From positions 114,537,600 through 114,601,599 of the forward strand of contig OW121744.1 of NCBI GenBank assembly GCA_933228675.1: 64,000 nucleotides of DNA, written 5' to 3'. The notes under the pieces were generated by a model. It searched no databases and had not been told where the DNA came from. It saw only the letters and a program-made list of their open reading frames with translations. Source of the stretch: Stomorhina lunata. Lineage: Eukaryota > Arthropoda > Insecta > Diptera > Rhiniidae. The translations under genes and the position numbers were made by a program. Below are positions 37,901 to 50,800 of the stretch, piece by piece (within the stretch, counting starts at the first letter, position 1; each line of letters begins with the position of its first letter).

Positions 37901-40010
37901 GAATTTTTAAAGATTCAAATCAAATGACAGGATAATGCAAATTTTTTGGAACTGTTAAGGAAAATGTCTATTATTTATTTTTCCGTTTTGAAACATGGTG
38001 TAACGTAAGATATTTAAATTCGAGCATTGATAAAGAAAAGGCCCCTTAAACTCCTCATTTACCCTTTGAGTATAATTTAAAGATTTTATCAAATTACTCT
38101 TAAGTTGAAACTAAAACAAAAACCTCACGTTTGGGTTTTAAAATTCTTTTTTTTTTTTTTGAAAACTTCCTTAATATTATAACAGACTAATAAAATTATA
38201 AAATTAGGCTTAAACTTTATTAAGCTGTCAAATTGATATTTCGGAAATAAATTATGTTTTTTTTTAAGATTTTAAGAAAAAATTAAATATTAGTCTAAAA
38301 TCTGCCTAATTATAAGAAGGAAGTCAATTCCTATGAAGATTTAAAATTTGAAGCCTAATAATTTTCTTTTATTTTTGTTAAACCAAAATGACGTAATTTT
38401 TTACATTTTGCTTATAAAAATCATTTTTCATTTTTTATTTTAAAATTTCAATAATATTTTCAAAATTTTATTCTGTTTGCCTTTGAAAAGGTGTTAATTG
38501 CTAAATGAGTTTTTTCGGAGGCTTAGAGCCGCTTCATTACTCGTATCATCAATATTGATAATTTCAATTAATATAAAAAACTTTAATTTATGCCGAATTC
38601 AGGTTTTGCGCTCAAAAAAGTGTGATTTTTTTCAACAATTCTTTTGAAGTGGTTTTTCAAGCAAATATTTTGAAAAAAATAAAACCAGACGGGAGGTCAT
38701 TGCTTTAGATTGAAGACCATACGGTAGCCCTTTGTCAAAAGTGAGTGTATTTTTTTGAGTATTTTGGTAATGAAAAGAAATACAAATTTATTTGTTTTCA
38801 ATCGACTTTTTTTAAGATAAATTTTATATTAAAAATTGGAAATTGACCAAATTCTTGATATTATTTTAAAGCTTTTCAAGCTTGAAACAAATTATCAAAA
38901 AATGCGGGGGACTTAGATTTAACTTAAAACAAATCCATACTTTATAAATGTTTGCATAACTTTTTTTTAAAGCCACACGTTTTTTTTTTTTGTCTTTAAA
39001 ACCATTAATTTAATATAATTTATCGCTTATAACATTAAATGTATGTACAATATTTTGTTAAAGGTTACAACCAAAAAATTAAGATCACAATTTTAAACGA
39101 GTTCAAAACGAAAAACAATTTTCAAACATTTCAAATTTTTGTTGTTAAACAAAGATGAGCTCATGCCGAGCATTTAAAAACGCCATAATGACATGGAACG
39201 AAATTTCAATGAATTTTTGAAAATGAAACTGAAAAAAAAATAAAATATAAATCAAAAAAAGTGTAAACGAAATAATAACAAAAGATTTTGTATAACATCA
39301 TAATAGTCTTCAGAGATGACTTAATGCTAAATTAGCACGCGTATTTGCACAATTTCCTGAGGATGCGAAAAATTATGAGAAAAACTTAAAAGCAGATATA
39401 ACAAAAGATGTTCAAAAAATTTAATTGAAATAAGAAATACAAGTCAATAGTTTAGGTATTAACAAAATATCAAAGATAAGTTTTTTAGACAAAAAGTATT
39501 GGGTAATTTTAAAGCACCTGTTACCACCAGTATAATTTAAAAAAAATCAATGCATTATCTTAAGCTTAAGATAAGGCAGTGCTGTTGGAGTTAAAATTTT
39601 GAAACCTGTTTTTCAAAATCTAAAATTTTTTCAGTTATTCTGCAAGGAGAAATATACCCCGATGTCATTCTTAAGTTCTAGGGCCTTAGATTTTAAGATA
39701 TTCTGGTAAACTAGTGAAATTTTTTAAAAAATTGAATACCTACTTCTATGATAAAAGTCTTCAATTGTTTTCAGAAATTTTAAAATTTTAAAAAGGTTTT
39801 GGAAAGTTAAGACAATTACCTTTAATATAATGTATAACATGTCAAAATTACCCTTACAGGGTCTGAACAAAATGAGTTCAAATATCACAACTCATAGAAT
39901 AATCGATCAATAAGGTTTTCTATATTGAATGGTAATGCAGTTTCGATAATACTTTTAACAATTTATCTTTAAAAAGATATATTTTAAATGTCATAGTCTC
40001 AGAAATTTTT
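37901..40010. other. Unique intron sequence
   Basis: No gene supported. It contains a 20-bp perfect palindrome at 39555-39574, listed separately. Confidence 0.5.
39555..39574. other. 20-bp perfect palindrome
   Basis: TTATCTTAAG is followed directly by its reverse complement CTTAAGATAA. The flanks read TGCA on the left and GGCAGT on the right, so two opposed GCATTATC/GATAAGGC words meet here. Confidence 0.7.
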
Positions 40011-40740
40011 AAAGAGAAAAACTGTTATATATACAATTTTTTTATAGAATAATACTCTATATAAAAAATTGTTATACTTATTTTTTCTATATAAAAAATT
40101 GTTATACACAATTTTAAAGAAACATTTTCTATAGAAAAATTTTCAATAGAAAAATTCTTTATAGAAAAATTTTTAAAGATAAATTTTCTATAGAAACATT
40201 TTTATAGAATAATTTTCTATAAAAAATGTTTAAAAAGAAATTTTCTATAGAAAAATTTTATAGACAAGGTTTCTATAGAAAAATTTTATAGAAACATTTT
40301 ATAGAAAAATTTTCTATAAAAAAATTTATATAGAAATATTTTCTATAAAAAAAAAATTATAGAAAAATTTTCTATAAAAAAGTTTTTATAGAAAAATTTT
40401 CTATAAAAAAGTTTTTATAGCAAAATTTTAATTGTAAAGTTTTTGATAGAAAAATTTTTAAAGAAAAATTTTCGATAGAAAAATTTTCTGTAGACAAATT
40501 TTCGATAGAAAAATTTTCTGTAGACAAATTTGAATGGAAAATTTTGCTATAAAAATTTTTAATAAAAAAATGTTTATAGAAAAATTTTCTGCAGAAAAAT
40601 TTTCTGTAGAAAAATTTTAATAGAAAAATTTCGTATTGCAAAATTTTCTTAGAAAAATTTTTATAGAAAAATTTTCTAGATAAAAATTTACTAATGAAAA
40701 ATTTTCTATAAAAAATTTTGTAGAGAAAAATTTCTATAGA
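40011..40740. repeat. Degenerate CTATAGAAAAATTTT array
   Basis: Short diverged units of TTTTCTATAGAAAAATTT. A 128-codon minus-strand frame here (40372-40758) is a Phe/Lys/Ser translation of the repeat. Confidence 0.9.
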
Positions 40741-42250
40741 AAAAACTGTTGTACACATTGTTTTCTATAGAAAACAACTGTTATACACAATTTTTTTTAA
40801 AGAAAAAACTGTTATACACATTTTTTTCTCTAGAAAAAACTGTTATACACATTTTTTTCTCTAGAAAAAACTGTTATACACATTTTTTTCTATAGAAAAT
40901 ATTGTTATACACATTTTTTTGCTATATACAATCTGTTATACACATTTTTTTTCTTCAGAAAAAAATGTTATACACTTTTTTTCTGTAGAAAAAACTGCTA
41001 TACACATTTTATTTTGATAGAAAAATTTGTAATAAACATTTTTTTCCATAAAAAAATTGTTATACAAAGTTTTTCTTTATAGAAAAAACTGTTATACAAA
41101 TTTTTTTCTATAGAAAAAACTGTTATACACATTTTTTCTAAAGAGAAAACTGTTATAAACATTTTTTTCTATAGAAAAAACTGTTGCACACATTTTTTCT
41201 ACAAACTGTTATCCGCATTTTTTTGTATAGAAAAAACTGTTATACACATTTTTTTCTGTTCAAAATTCACACTTTTCTATAGAATAAACTGTTATACACA
41301 TTTTTTCTGTAGCAAAAAAGTGTTATACATATTTTTTTCTATAGATAAAAATGTTATACACAATTTTTTCGATAGAAACAACTCTTATACTCATTTTTAT
41401 CTATAGAAAAAACTGTTATACACATTGCGTTCTATAGAAAAAAACTGTTATACACATTTTTTTTGTAGCAAAAAACTGTTATATACATTTTTTTCTATAG
41501 AAAAAACTGTTATACACATTTTTTTCATAGAAAAAAACTGTTATACACATTTTTTCCATAGAAAAAACTGTTATACACAGTTTTGCTATAGAAACAACTG
41601 TTATACATATTTTTTCTGTTAAAAAAACTGTTATACATAATTTTTTCTATAAAAAAACTGTTATACATAATTTTTTCTATAAAAAAACTGTTCTATAGAA
41701 AAACTGTTAACTGTAGAAAAAACTCTTATACATAATTTTTTCTATAAAAAAACTGTTATACATAATTTTTTCTATAGAAAAACTGTTATACACATTTTTT
41801 CTATAGAAAAACTGTTATACACATTTTTTCTATAGAAAAAACTGTTATACATATTTTCTGTAAAAAAAAACTGTTATACATATATTTTTTTTATAGAAAA
41901 AATTGTTGTATACTTTTTTCTATAGAAAAAAACTGTAATACACATTTTTTTTGTATAGAAAAAAACTGTTATACACATTTTTTTAAAGAAAAAACTTTTA
42001 TACACATTTATTTCTAAAGAAAAAAACTGTTATACACATTTTTTTTCTATAGAAAAAACTGTTATACTCATTTATTTCTGAAGAAAAAACTGTTATACAC
42101 AATTTTTTCTATAGAAAAAACTGTTATACATATTTTTGTTCTATAGAACAATTTTTTATATAGAAAAAACTGTTATACATATTTTTGTTCTTTAGAAAAG
42201 CTGTTATACTTATTTTTTCTATAAAAAACTGTTATACACATTTTTTTCAA
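40741..42250. repeat. 31-bp ACTGTTATACACA / CTATAG array
   Basis: The unit is ACTGTTATACACA plus TTTTTTTCTATAGAAAAA, 31 bases, with about 45-48 moderately diverged copies. It shares the TTTCTATAGAAAA half with neighbouring arrays but has a new second half. Confidence 0.95.
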
Positions 42251-44030
42251 TATTGTTGTAAATATTGTTCCATTTCCAAAGAGTGTTCCAAAGACTTTAA
42301 AGTATTAAGAAAATTTATTAAACAAATTGCAACAATTTCTGTCTGTTGGTTTGCTTGATAAAACCAGCAGGTTATTAATAAATTTTTTCAAAATATTTGC
42401 AATATTTTTAAACAATAAACTATGTATAACAGTATTTTAGTTCACCAAAAATTTTTAACCAAAAAGAAATTTTCAAACATTAATTTTAAATGCATTAAAA
42501 AAAAACTCTGTTTAGTTATTATATTTACAAATATTTCAAACAAAACTCCTGTTTTTTTTTTTTTTTTTTAATAACCACCAACGCCGCCGCCACCTCTCAC
42601 ACTATGGGGCCATGAATTGGCGAAATGGTAATAAATTTCGAAAACATATTAAGAAAAAGAAGCCCTGAAGGGCTTTAAGAAAACAAATTCAAATTAATCA
42701 TGATATTTAAAGATACTTTATGTTAATATCAACGTCTAAATGTTAAAGACTTTAAGCTTAATTTGTCTTCTATCTAGGCCAAGAATGTTTTTCAAAGAAA
42801 TGGTAAAACTATATAATAAATATTTCAGTTAAAACAAAAATTTGCTTAATTCCTGCTGTTTCGTTTTTTAAGTTTGTTTGTTATCAATTCTTTTCTTTTT
42901 TACTTTCTCTTTAAATTGATTTTTTTTCTTTTCTTAAAAATTTCAAAATGAAATTTTTTAAAAAAATTTTGGGATACTCATTTGTTAGATCGAATCTGTT
43001 GAATGTTGATCATCGCTCATTTGATTTTTTTGGTAGAGATAATTTAGAAACACTTGTTTCGTGTTATCTTAATTAGTTTTGGCTTATGGTGTGTGTGTGT
43101 GTGTGTGTTGAGTCGTTTTTTGAGCTAATGAAAATGAATATTTATTAATGTTATTAATAATAGATTTTCATGTTTGTTTAACTTAAGTATTTATTAAAAA
43201 AAAATGTAAAACAAACAAGCTAAAATTATTTTTGAATACCCGATAATTTATGCATTAGGGTAAAGCTTGTTTTAAATGAATTTGTCATGGAGATTTTTAT
43301 GGTGGTTTTTTATAGGGAAATATTGATATTTATAGACGTAAGTTATGAAATTGGAGAATCTTTTACTTCTATAAATTTTGACTCTTGACCTCTATTGTCT
43401 TAAGTCCAGTGAATCGTTTAGTATTAAAAAAATATCTCTAAATAAAGTCTTTTAAAAACTTTATTTGCATATAAAAGCAGCTAGATTTATTTTTATTTTA
43501 TAATAAACACCTGCAATAACTATTGTTCAAAAATTTAGCTTGAGACATCAACGCATTTTTATTAATGATTGATGGTCTCATTTACTGTATTTTTATAAAA
43601 TCAAAATTTATGTGAACAGACAATAGACCTTTAGAAAGAAAACTACTCAAAAACATTTTATCGCACTCAGCTGCAGTTTGGTTTTAATTTCACTTATTAA
43701 ACACACTTTGTGACAAATTCTTTATTCAAAATTTCTTCGGATGAATACGAATGTAAATTTGTGGAACCATTTAAGTTTAAAAAAATAAAATACTAATAAT
43801 GGAATCTTTTCTTTTAAAAAACCTTAAACATTAACCCTTTCAATAAAATCTTTTAAAATCGCTTTATTGCAGACAAAGGCAGCTAAATTCACATTTTTCT
43901 TATTAAAGAGACTTAAAGTACTGACTCCTTAAAAAATCATGTTTAGGCATAAACGAGTTATCCTTAGCGGGACAATTAAAAACTGTAAATTTACAGAAAT
44001 TAATATTGCTGCCACTAATTTTACAAAAAT
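42251..44030. other. Unique intron sequence with a GT microsatellite and a short hairpin
   Basis: A (GT)10 run lies at 43089-43108. A hairpin AAGCCCT-GA-AGGGCTT lies at 42660-42675, next to a GC-rich patch at 42580-42620 (CCACCAACGCCGCCGCCACC). No coding frame with splice sites is seen. Confidence 0.5.
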
Positions 44031-45490
44031 TTAGTCCTTAAGGGTACTTATTTAGTACCAAAGGGTACTAAATTTGTACTAATGGGTACTAATTAGGTAC
44101 TAAATGGTATTTTAGTACTAAAAAGTACTATATTAGCACTAAAAGGTACTAATTTAGTACAAAAGGGAACCAATTTGGTACTTTAGGGTATTTATTTAGT
44201 ACCAAAGGATACTAAATTTTTATTAAAGTGTACTAATTTGGTATTAAATGGTAATTTAGTACTAAAGGGCACTAAATTAGGACTAAAGTGTCCTTATCTA
44301 GTACAAAATGGTAACAAATTTTATGGTTAAGATTACTAATTTAGTACTAAGGGGTACTTATTTAGTACTAAACGGTACGAAGTTAGTACTAAAGTATACT
44401 AATTTAGTGAGAAAGGGTACTAATTAAAAACTAATTAGTAGAAAAGGGTACAAATATGTATTAAAGGGAACTGGTTTAGTACAAAAAGGTACTAATTTAG
44501 TACTAAAGGGTACCAAAATGTACTAATTTAGTACAAAGGTGTATCAATTTAGTACTTAAGGGTACTATTTAGTACCAAAATTTGTACTAATTTGGCACTA
44601 AGTGGTAATTTAATACTAAAGGGTACTAAAGTAGTACTAAAGTAGTACTAAAGGGTACTCATTTAGTACTAAAGGGTACAAAATTAGTACTTAAGCGTAC
44701 TAATTTAGTGCTAAAGGGTAATAATTTAGTACTTAAGGCTACTAATTTAGTACTAAAGGGTACCAATTTACAGGAAGGTTACTAATTTAGTACTAAGGAG
44801 TACTAATTTGGTACTTAATGGTAATTTAGTACTAAATGGTACTACATTAGTACTAAAGAGTACCAATTTAGTGCTGAAGGGTACTAAAGGGTACCAATTT
44901 TGTATTTAAGGGTACTAATTTAGTACCAAACGGTACTAATTAAGTACTAAAAGGTACTTATTTAGTAATAAAGGGTAATTATATGGTACTAAAGGGTACT
45001 AGTTTAGTACTAAAGGATACTTATATAGTACTAAATGGTACTTATATAATACTAAAGAGTAATTTAGTACTAAAGGGTACTAATTTAGTACTTAAGGGTA
45101 CTAATTTAGTACTAAAGGGTACTAATTCAGTACTAAAGGGTACTAATTTAGTACCAAACGGTACTAATTAAGTACTAAAAGGTACTTATTTAGTAATAAA
45201 GGGTAATTATATGGTACTAAAGGGTACTAGTTTAGTACTAAAGGATACTTATATAGTACTAAATGGTACTTATATAATACTAAAGAGTAATTTAGTACTA
45301 AAGGGTACTAATTTAGTACTTAAGGGTACTAATTTAGTACTAAAGGGTACTAATTCAGTACTAAAGGGTACTAATTTAGTACTAAAGGGTACTAATTTAG
45401 TACTTAAGGGTACTAATTTAGTACTAAAGGGTACTAATTCAGTACTAAAGGGTACTAATTTAGTACTAAAGGGTACTAATTTAGAACTTG
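44031..45490. repeat. 21-bp GTAC array
   Basis: The unit is close to GGTACTAATTTAGTACTAAA, about 21 bases. A 228-base segment is duplicated in tandem (landmark TAAGTACTAAAAGG at 44941 and 45169). The unit length is a multiple of three, so long repeat ORFs appear on both strands (44983-45513). Confidence 0.95.
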
Positions 45491-47790
45491 GGTTAGAAGC
45501 CAAGTGCTTTTGAAAATATTAACAAATTTCACATAATTTCCAACAAAAATTTTAGTTTTACTAAATTGTATTTTTTTCCTAAAACTCCGAACTACCCTAA
45601 TACTATTTTCAACTATCACATTAAAATCAATATGCTAATTTAAACGTCAGTAGATGCAGTTGCGTTTGCTTGCGCGTTTAGCAAAACTCTAGCTATAAGT
45701 ATGGGTATATATCCACTCCTGACATTGTCTGGCAATTAACGTATCAATCATAATGTTGCTGTCATTGTCTATCGCTTATAAGTCGTTGAATCTGGCGGGC
45801 GGCAAATCTAAGCCAGATTTAAGCAGGTGGGAGGTGTTTTTGGAATATTAGCAAAAAACATAAAAAAAATCGTAAAACTAATGATTAAATTTGCTTTGCA
45901 AAAAAAAAAAAATAAAAAAAACAACATTTTTAAATGACAAAAAAGGCATATTAATTCTTTTTTTATTAATGTTAAGCAATAATTATAAACAGATTAGCAT
46001 AAAATGATATATACGATTATAAAAATTTCTTTCAAACACGGATTTAGAAAAAAAGGCAAAAAAATTGTGAGAAGAATTTTAACAAGCTTAAGAAAATTTT
46101 TGTATATTTTTCTTCAAGAAATTGTATATAATTTTAAATTCATTAGAGGTATCTCGTAGTTTATGATCAGCCTTAATTATTTGCTAATGTCAAGACATTA
46201 AAATATTCCAAATGACATTTTTCTCTGAACAGATAACATAAATTTTGGTTTCTTTTGCAAAATAATTTCAGCTAATGGATTTAATTTGCTTAATAATGTG
46301 TCATTAACTTTAACAAACAAATTACTCTTTATGGTTTCAAGTTAACACAGCTTTTTCAAGAAACCAGCAAACAAAAAATTAAATCAAAAAAATTTTTTAA
46401 TTGATTTATTGTTATCTCATTAGTTTCATTCATTCAACCATTCAACCCTCAAATTAGTTGCAGCGACATACAAAAAAAAAAAAAAAAAAACAACACCATT
46501 CTATTCCGCTAAAAGGCATTTAAAAACCTTTTAAACCAAAAAAATGCATTAATGACATTGACACTGATCTTAAGCTTTTTTCTACCTTTATTTTGCTTTT
46601 CAAAGCTCTTAACTTTTATTTGCTATTTGTCTCTTGTTAGCTTTAATGTCAACTCAAAATAGCCGCCAACAAATTACGCAAAATTGAAAAATTTGCAAAA
46701 AGAAAAAAAAAAAACAAATTATGCAAAACAATCTTTATTTACTTTATTTTCCCTTCAAAAGGCTTTGAAGAATTTTTCATTTTTTTTTTCTAAAAAGAAA
46801 AATATTTATAAGCTAAATGAAGTTAAATTTCTTAGTTAAACATGTTTATGCATGCAAAAATAGTTAATAGCCTTGAAAATTGCTCAAGGACTCTTCAGCG
46901 TATTTTTTCTTTGCTCTTCTTCTAGATATTTTGAAAAAAAGGTAAAGCATTGTATGCTGAGGGTATAATAAAGCCACCATCATAGATTAAACCTGGCTAA
47001 GTACTTTTACAACTTTGTATTTATAAATTATCTAGTTCATGAAGAATGGTTTAATGAAGGAGTAATTGAAAACAAGAACGAGCAAAAAAGCAGAACTAAG
47101 TAGAGCTACTTAAGATAAACAGCCCTCTACTATGAAGAAAGAGTGTAGGCAGAAAAAAATTTACAAAAGAACTAGTACTAAAAAAACAAATTTGGTACTT
47201 ATATCTTTGAGGTAATATCAAAGGGTATAGGGTAATATGATTTTAGTACCATGAAATACCTTTTTCGTTTTAAAAAGTACTTATTTCATATTGAAATCCA
47301 ATTATCTAAATTATCTAAAAATTAGTTCCAACCTACTCTAGAAAAATAATAGTTTTTGCAAGAATATGCAGCTGAATTAAAATTTTTCTTATCGTACATA
47401 TCTGCAGTAATCACTGTTTTTAAAATCTTTCATTAATACCAAGTGGTTGTGATAAAAGGGTCTTTCAAAACTTGTGCACTTCCAAAAAAAGAAAATTTAT
47501 AACTGACATAAAATTACACAAGTCTTTTTAAGAAAAACTATATAATGCTATGTGCTGCAAATAAATGCACTCAAATTTATAAGTTTCGTATTCAATCTAC
47601 ATCTATTTAAGTATTTTTATAAAAGTCTTCTCGGATGTAAGCGGAAGGAATTTTTCAGGTCCCTTAAATATTGGGTATTTAATTAAAATATGTGCAACGT
47701 TAATTTCGTTTACGTTTTAATGTCAAAATTTGTTATTTTAGAAGTCATTTAGTATGAGTAACTTTTGCAAATAAATATATAAGTACCCAG
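45491..47790. other. Unique intron sequence with a small structured patch
   Basis: A GC-richer patch at 45645-45835 contains an 8-bp stem AATCTGGC (45789-45796) with GCCAGATT (45812-45819). Scattered GGTACT words near 47170-47280 look like decayed members of the neighbouring arrays. No gene seen. Confidence 0.5.
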
Positions 47791-49555
47791 TATAAAAAAA
47801 TGGTACTATTTTAATACCAAAAATGTACTCATTTACTTAAGTGCAAAAGGGTACTGTTTTGTGCTATTAAGTATTAAAGGTTACTAATTTTGTACTAATA
47901 AGGCACAATCTTAAGACTAGTAAGTATCAAAGGGTATAATTTTAGTACCAGTTAGTATCAAAGGCTACTAATTTAGAACTATTAAGTATCAAAGGGTACT
48001 AATTTAGTACTAGTAAGTATTAAATGGTACTAATTTAGTGCTAATAAGTATCAAATGGTACTAATTCATTACGAGTAAGTATCAAAAGGTACTAATTTAG
48101 TACCAGTAAGTATCAAAGAGTACTAATTTAGTATTACTAAGTATCAAAGTGTACTATTTTAGTACTACAAAGCATCAACATTTACTAATTTGGTACTAAT
48201 TTAATACTAGTAAGTATCAAAGGGTAATAATTTGGTTTAAGTAAGTATCAAAGGGTACTAATTAAGTACTAGTAAGTATCAAAGGGTACTAATTTAGTAC
48301 AAGTAAGTATCAAAGGGTACTAATTTTGTTCTTATAAGTACCAAAGGGTACTAGTAAGTGTCAACTGGTACGAATTTAGTACTAATAAGTATCAAAGGGT
48401 ACTAATGTAGAACTAGTGAGTATCAAAAAGTACTAATTTAGTTCTGGTAAGTTTCAAAAAGTACTAATTTAGTTCTGCTAAGTTTCAAAGATTACTAATT
48501 TAGCACTAACAAGTATCAAATGGTACTAATTTAGTAAAAATAAGTATCAAAGGGTACTAATTTAGTACTAGTTTGTACTAAAGGGTACTAATTTAGTACT
48601 AATAAGTATCAAAGGGTTAATTTAGTACTAGTATGTATCAAAAGGTACTAATTCAGTACTAATAAGTATCAAAGGGTAAATTTAGTACTAGTAAGTATCA
48701 AAAGGTACTAATTTTGTTCTAATAAGTATCAAAGGGTACAAGTAAGTGTCAACGGGTACGATTTTAGTACTAATAAGTATCAAAGGGTACTAATTTTGTT
48801 CTAATAAGTATAAAAGTGTACTAGTAAGTATCAAAGGGTCCTAATTTAGTACTAGTAAGTATCAAAGGGTAATAATTTAGCACAAATAAGTATTGAAGGG
48901 TTTTAATTTAGGACTAGTAAGTATCAAAGAGTACTAATTTAGTACAAATAAGTATCAAAGGGTACTAATTTAGTACTAGCAAGTATCAAAGTGTACTTAG
49001 TACAAGTTAGTATGAAAGGGTACTAATTTAGAACTAGTAAGTATCAAAGAGTACTAAGTCAGTACAAGTTAGTATCAAAAAATACCACTTTAGTACAAGT
49101 AAGCTTAAAAAGGAACTAATTTCTAGTACTAAGTTTCAAAAAGTACTAATTTAGTTCTGCTAAGTTTCAAAGATTACTAATTTAGCACTAACAAGTATCA
49201 AAAGGTACTAATTTAGTACTAGTTAGTATCAAAGGGTACTTATTTAGTACTAGTTAGTATCAAAGGGTACTTATTTAGTACTAGTTAGTATCAAAGGGTA
49301 CTTATTTAGTACTAGTTAGTATCAAAGGGTACTTATTTAGTACTAGTTAGTATCAAAGGGTACTTATTTAGTACTAGTTAGTATCAAAGGGTACTTATTT
49401 AGTACTAGTTAGTATCAAAGGATACTTATTTAGTACTAGTTAGTATCAAAGGATACTTATTTAGTACTAGTTAGTATCAAAGGATACTTATTTAGTACTA
49501 GTTAGTATCAAAGGATACTTATTTAGTACTAGTTAGTATCAAAGGGTACGTCTTT
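47791..49555. repeat. 31-bp GTAC array (AGTATCAAAGGGTACTAATT type)
   Basis: The unit is AGTATCAAAGGGTACTAATT plus TAGTACTAGTA, 31 bases, with about 55 copies. The last eleven (about 49205-49550) are almost identical and carry TACTTATTTAG. Four successive units share the variant AAAGGATAC. Confidence 0.96.
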
Positions 49556-50800
49556 ATACTTTTATTGACAAAACATATTCATAGCTTTTTTTGAGCAATT
49601 TATAATTTAAATTTTTTTTCAAATCCAGACCTTTTCCCTTCTGTTTTTGTTTTCCATAAAAGTTATGCCGCTCCAATACCCAAGTAATGCTAAAGGTTCT
49701 GAGCCTGGATTTCCCTTTCAAAAAACTACCAAAGGGCTTAGCAGTTGACTATTCAAGCCAAGAAAAGTGCACCCGTTGTGATTAGGATTATCGGTGTTTA
49801 GAGCAACAGCAATGACTTTATCATTAAAAACACGTAAATAGGCTTGAAAAAATCCCTCGTAAGTAGAAATAAAAAAATATTCTTGTCTATGGCAAAAATA
49901 TGCGTATGTACTTCTAGAATTTAATTCTTAACTTAAGAAAAAAATTGTAAATTGCCGCTGTTTTTTGTGGTAATACTCGCAGTTAAATAGTTAAGGGCTT
50001 TAAGTCAAGGTTACCAGAGCTAAGTAAGCAGCTTTTCTCAAGTGTTTTTACTAGGATTTATTTGGTTTTAATACAAAACAAAAAAAAACTTTAACCGGCT
50101 GCTGCTGTGCCCAGAGATAAGTGGAGACATATTTACATACAAAACTATTTATTATTAGGGCTAATAATACCATAAACTATAAAATTCTAGAGCTTAAGAA
50201 AAAACCAAAAAAAAAAAAAAAAAAATATTGTAACATTAACAAAGTATTAAGACCAGGCAGGGTATTATGATAAACTGGCTTAAATTGTTTTTGCTGTAAG
50301 TATTTGTCTTCTTAGGCTGAGGGTCCTCATTAGTTTATCTAGAAGATTTAAATGTTTTTTATTTTACCATGAAAATATGTAGCGGTTTTTTACTTTTGAA
50401 ATAGTTTTTCTTAGTAATTAGTTTGCAAAATGATATCAGTTACAACAAACAACAGAACAAAAAGAGAAGCTGGGAGATTCTTTATGGCTGGCGCCAAATA
50501 TGACCTTAGTCGCGGGTTTATACTCGTAATTCATAGAAAATTTATTTCAGACTGTCACAATATTTGTAAATGGTTGGCATTTTTTAAAAGTTTTGTCACT
50601 AGTCGTTAATTATTTGAAAATTAACGACTTACATATGTATATTTAGCAAAATATACAAACAAATAAATATACTCAAAGGCTGCGAACAATGTTGGGTCAT
50701 CAGAAATAAGGCTCATCTATCTTTTTATAAGAATTTAGAATAAATTCACAACGAAGTTTTTATAGACAAATGCTATTAATGTTTTAGCACAAAAAAAAAA
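49556..50800. other. Unique intron sequence with one perfect hairpin
   Basis: An 11-bp perfect stem AGTCGTTAATT/AATTAACGACT with a 7-base loop occupies 50601-50629. No coding frame is supported. Confidence 0.5.

Noticed and set aside
40741..42250. TTATACACA words resembling bacterial DnaA boxes, repeated at regular spacing
   Set aside because: They are part of a 31-bp eukaryotic minisatellite; the resemblance is chance.
44983..45513. Long ORFs on both strands with seven-residue repeats such as NLVLKGT
   Set aside because: Translation of a 21-bp array whose length is a multiple of three. Both strands stay open and there is no splice or start context.
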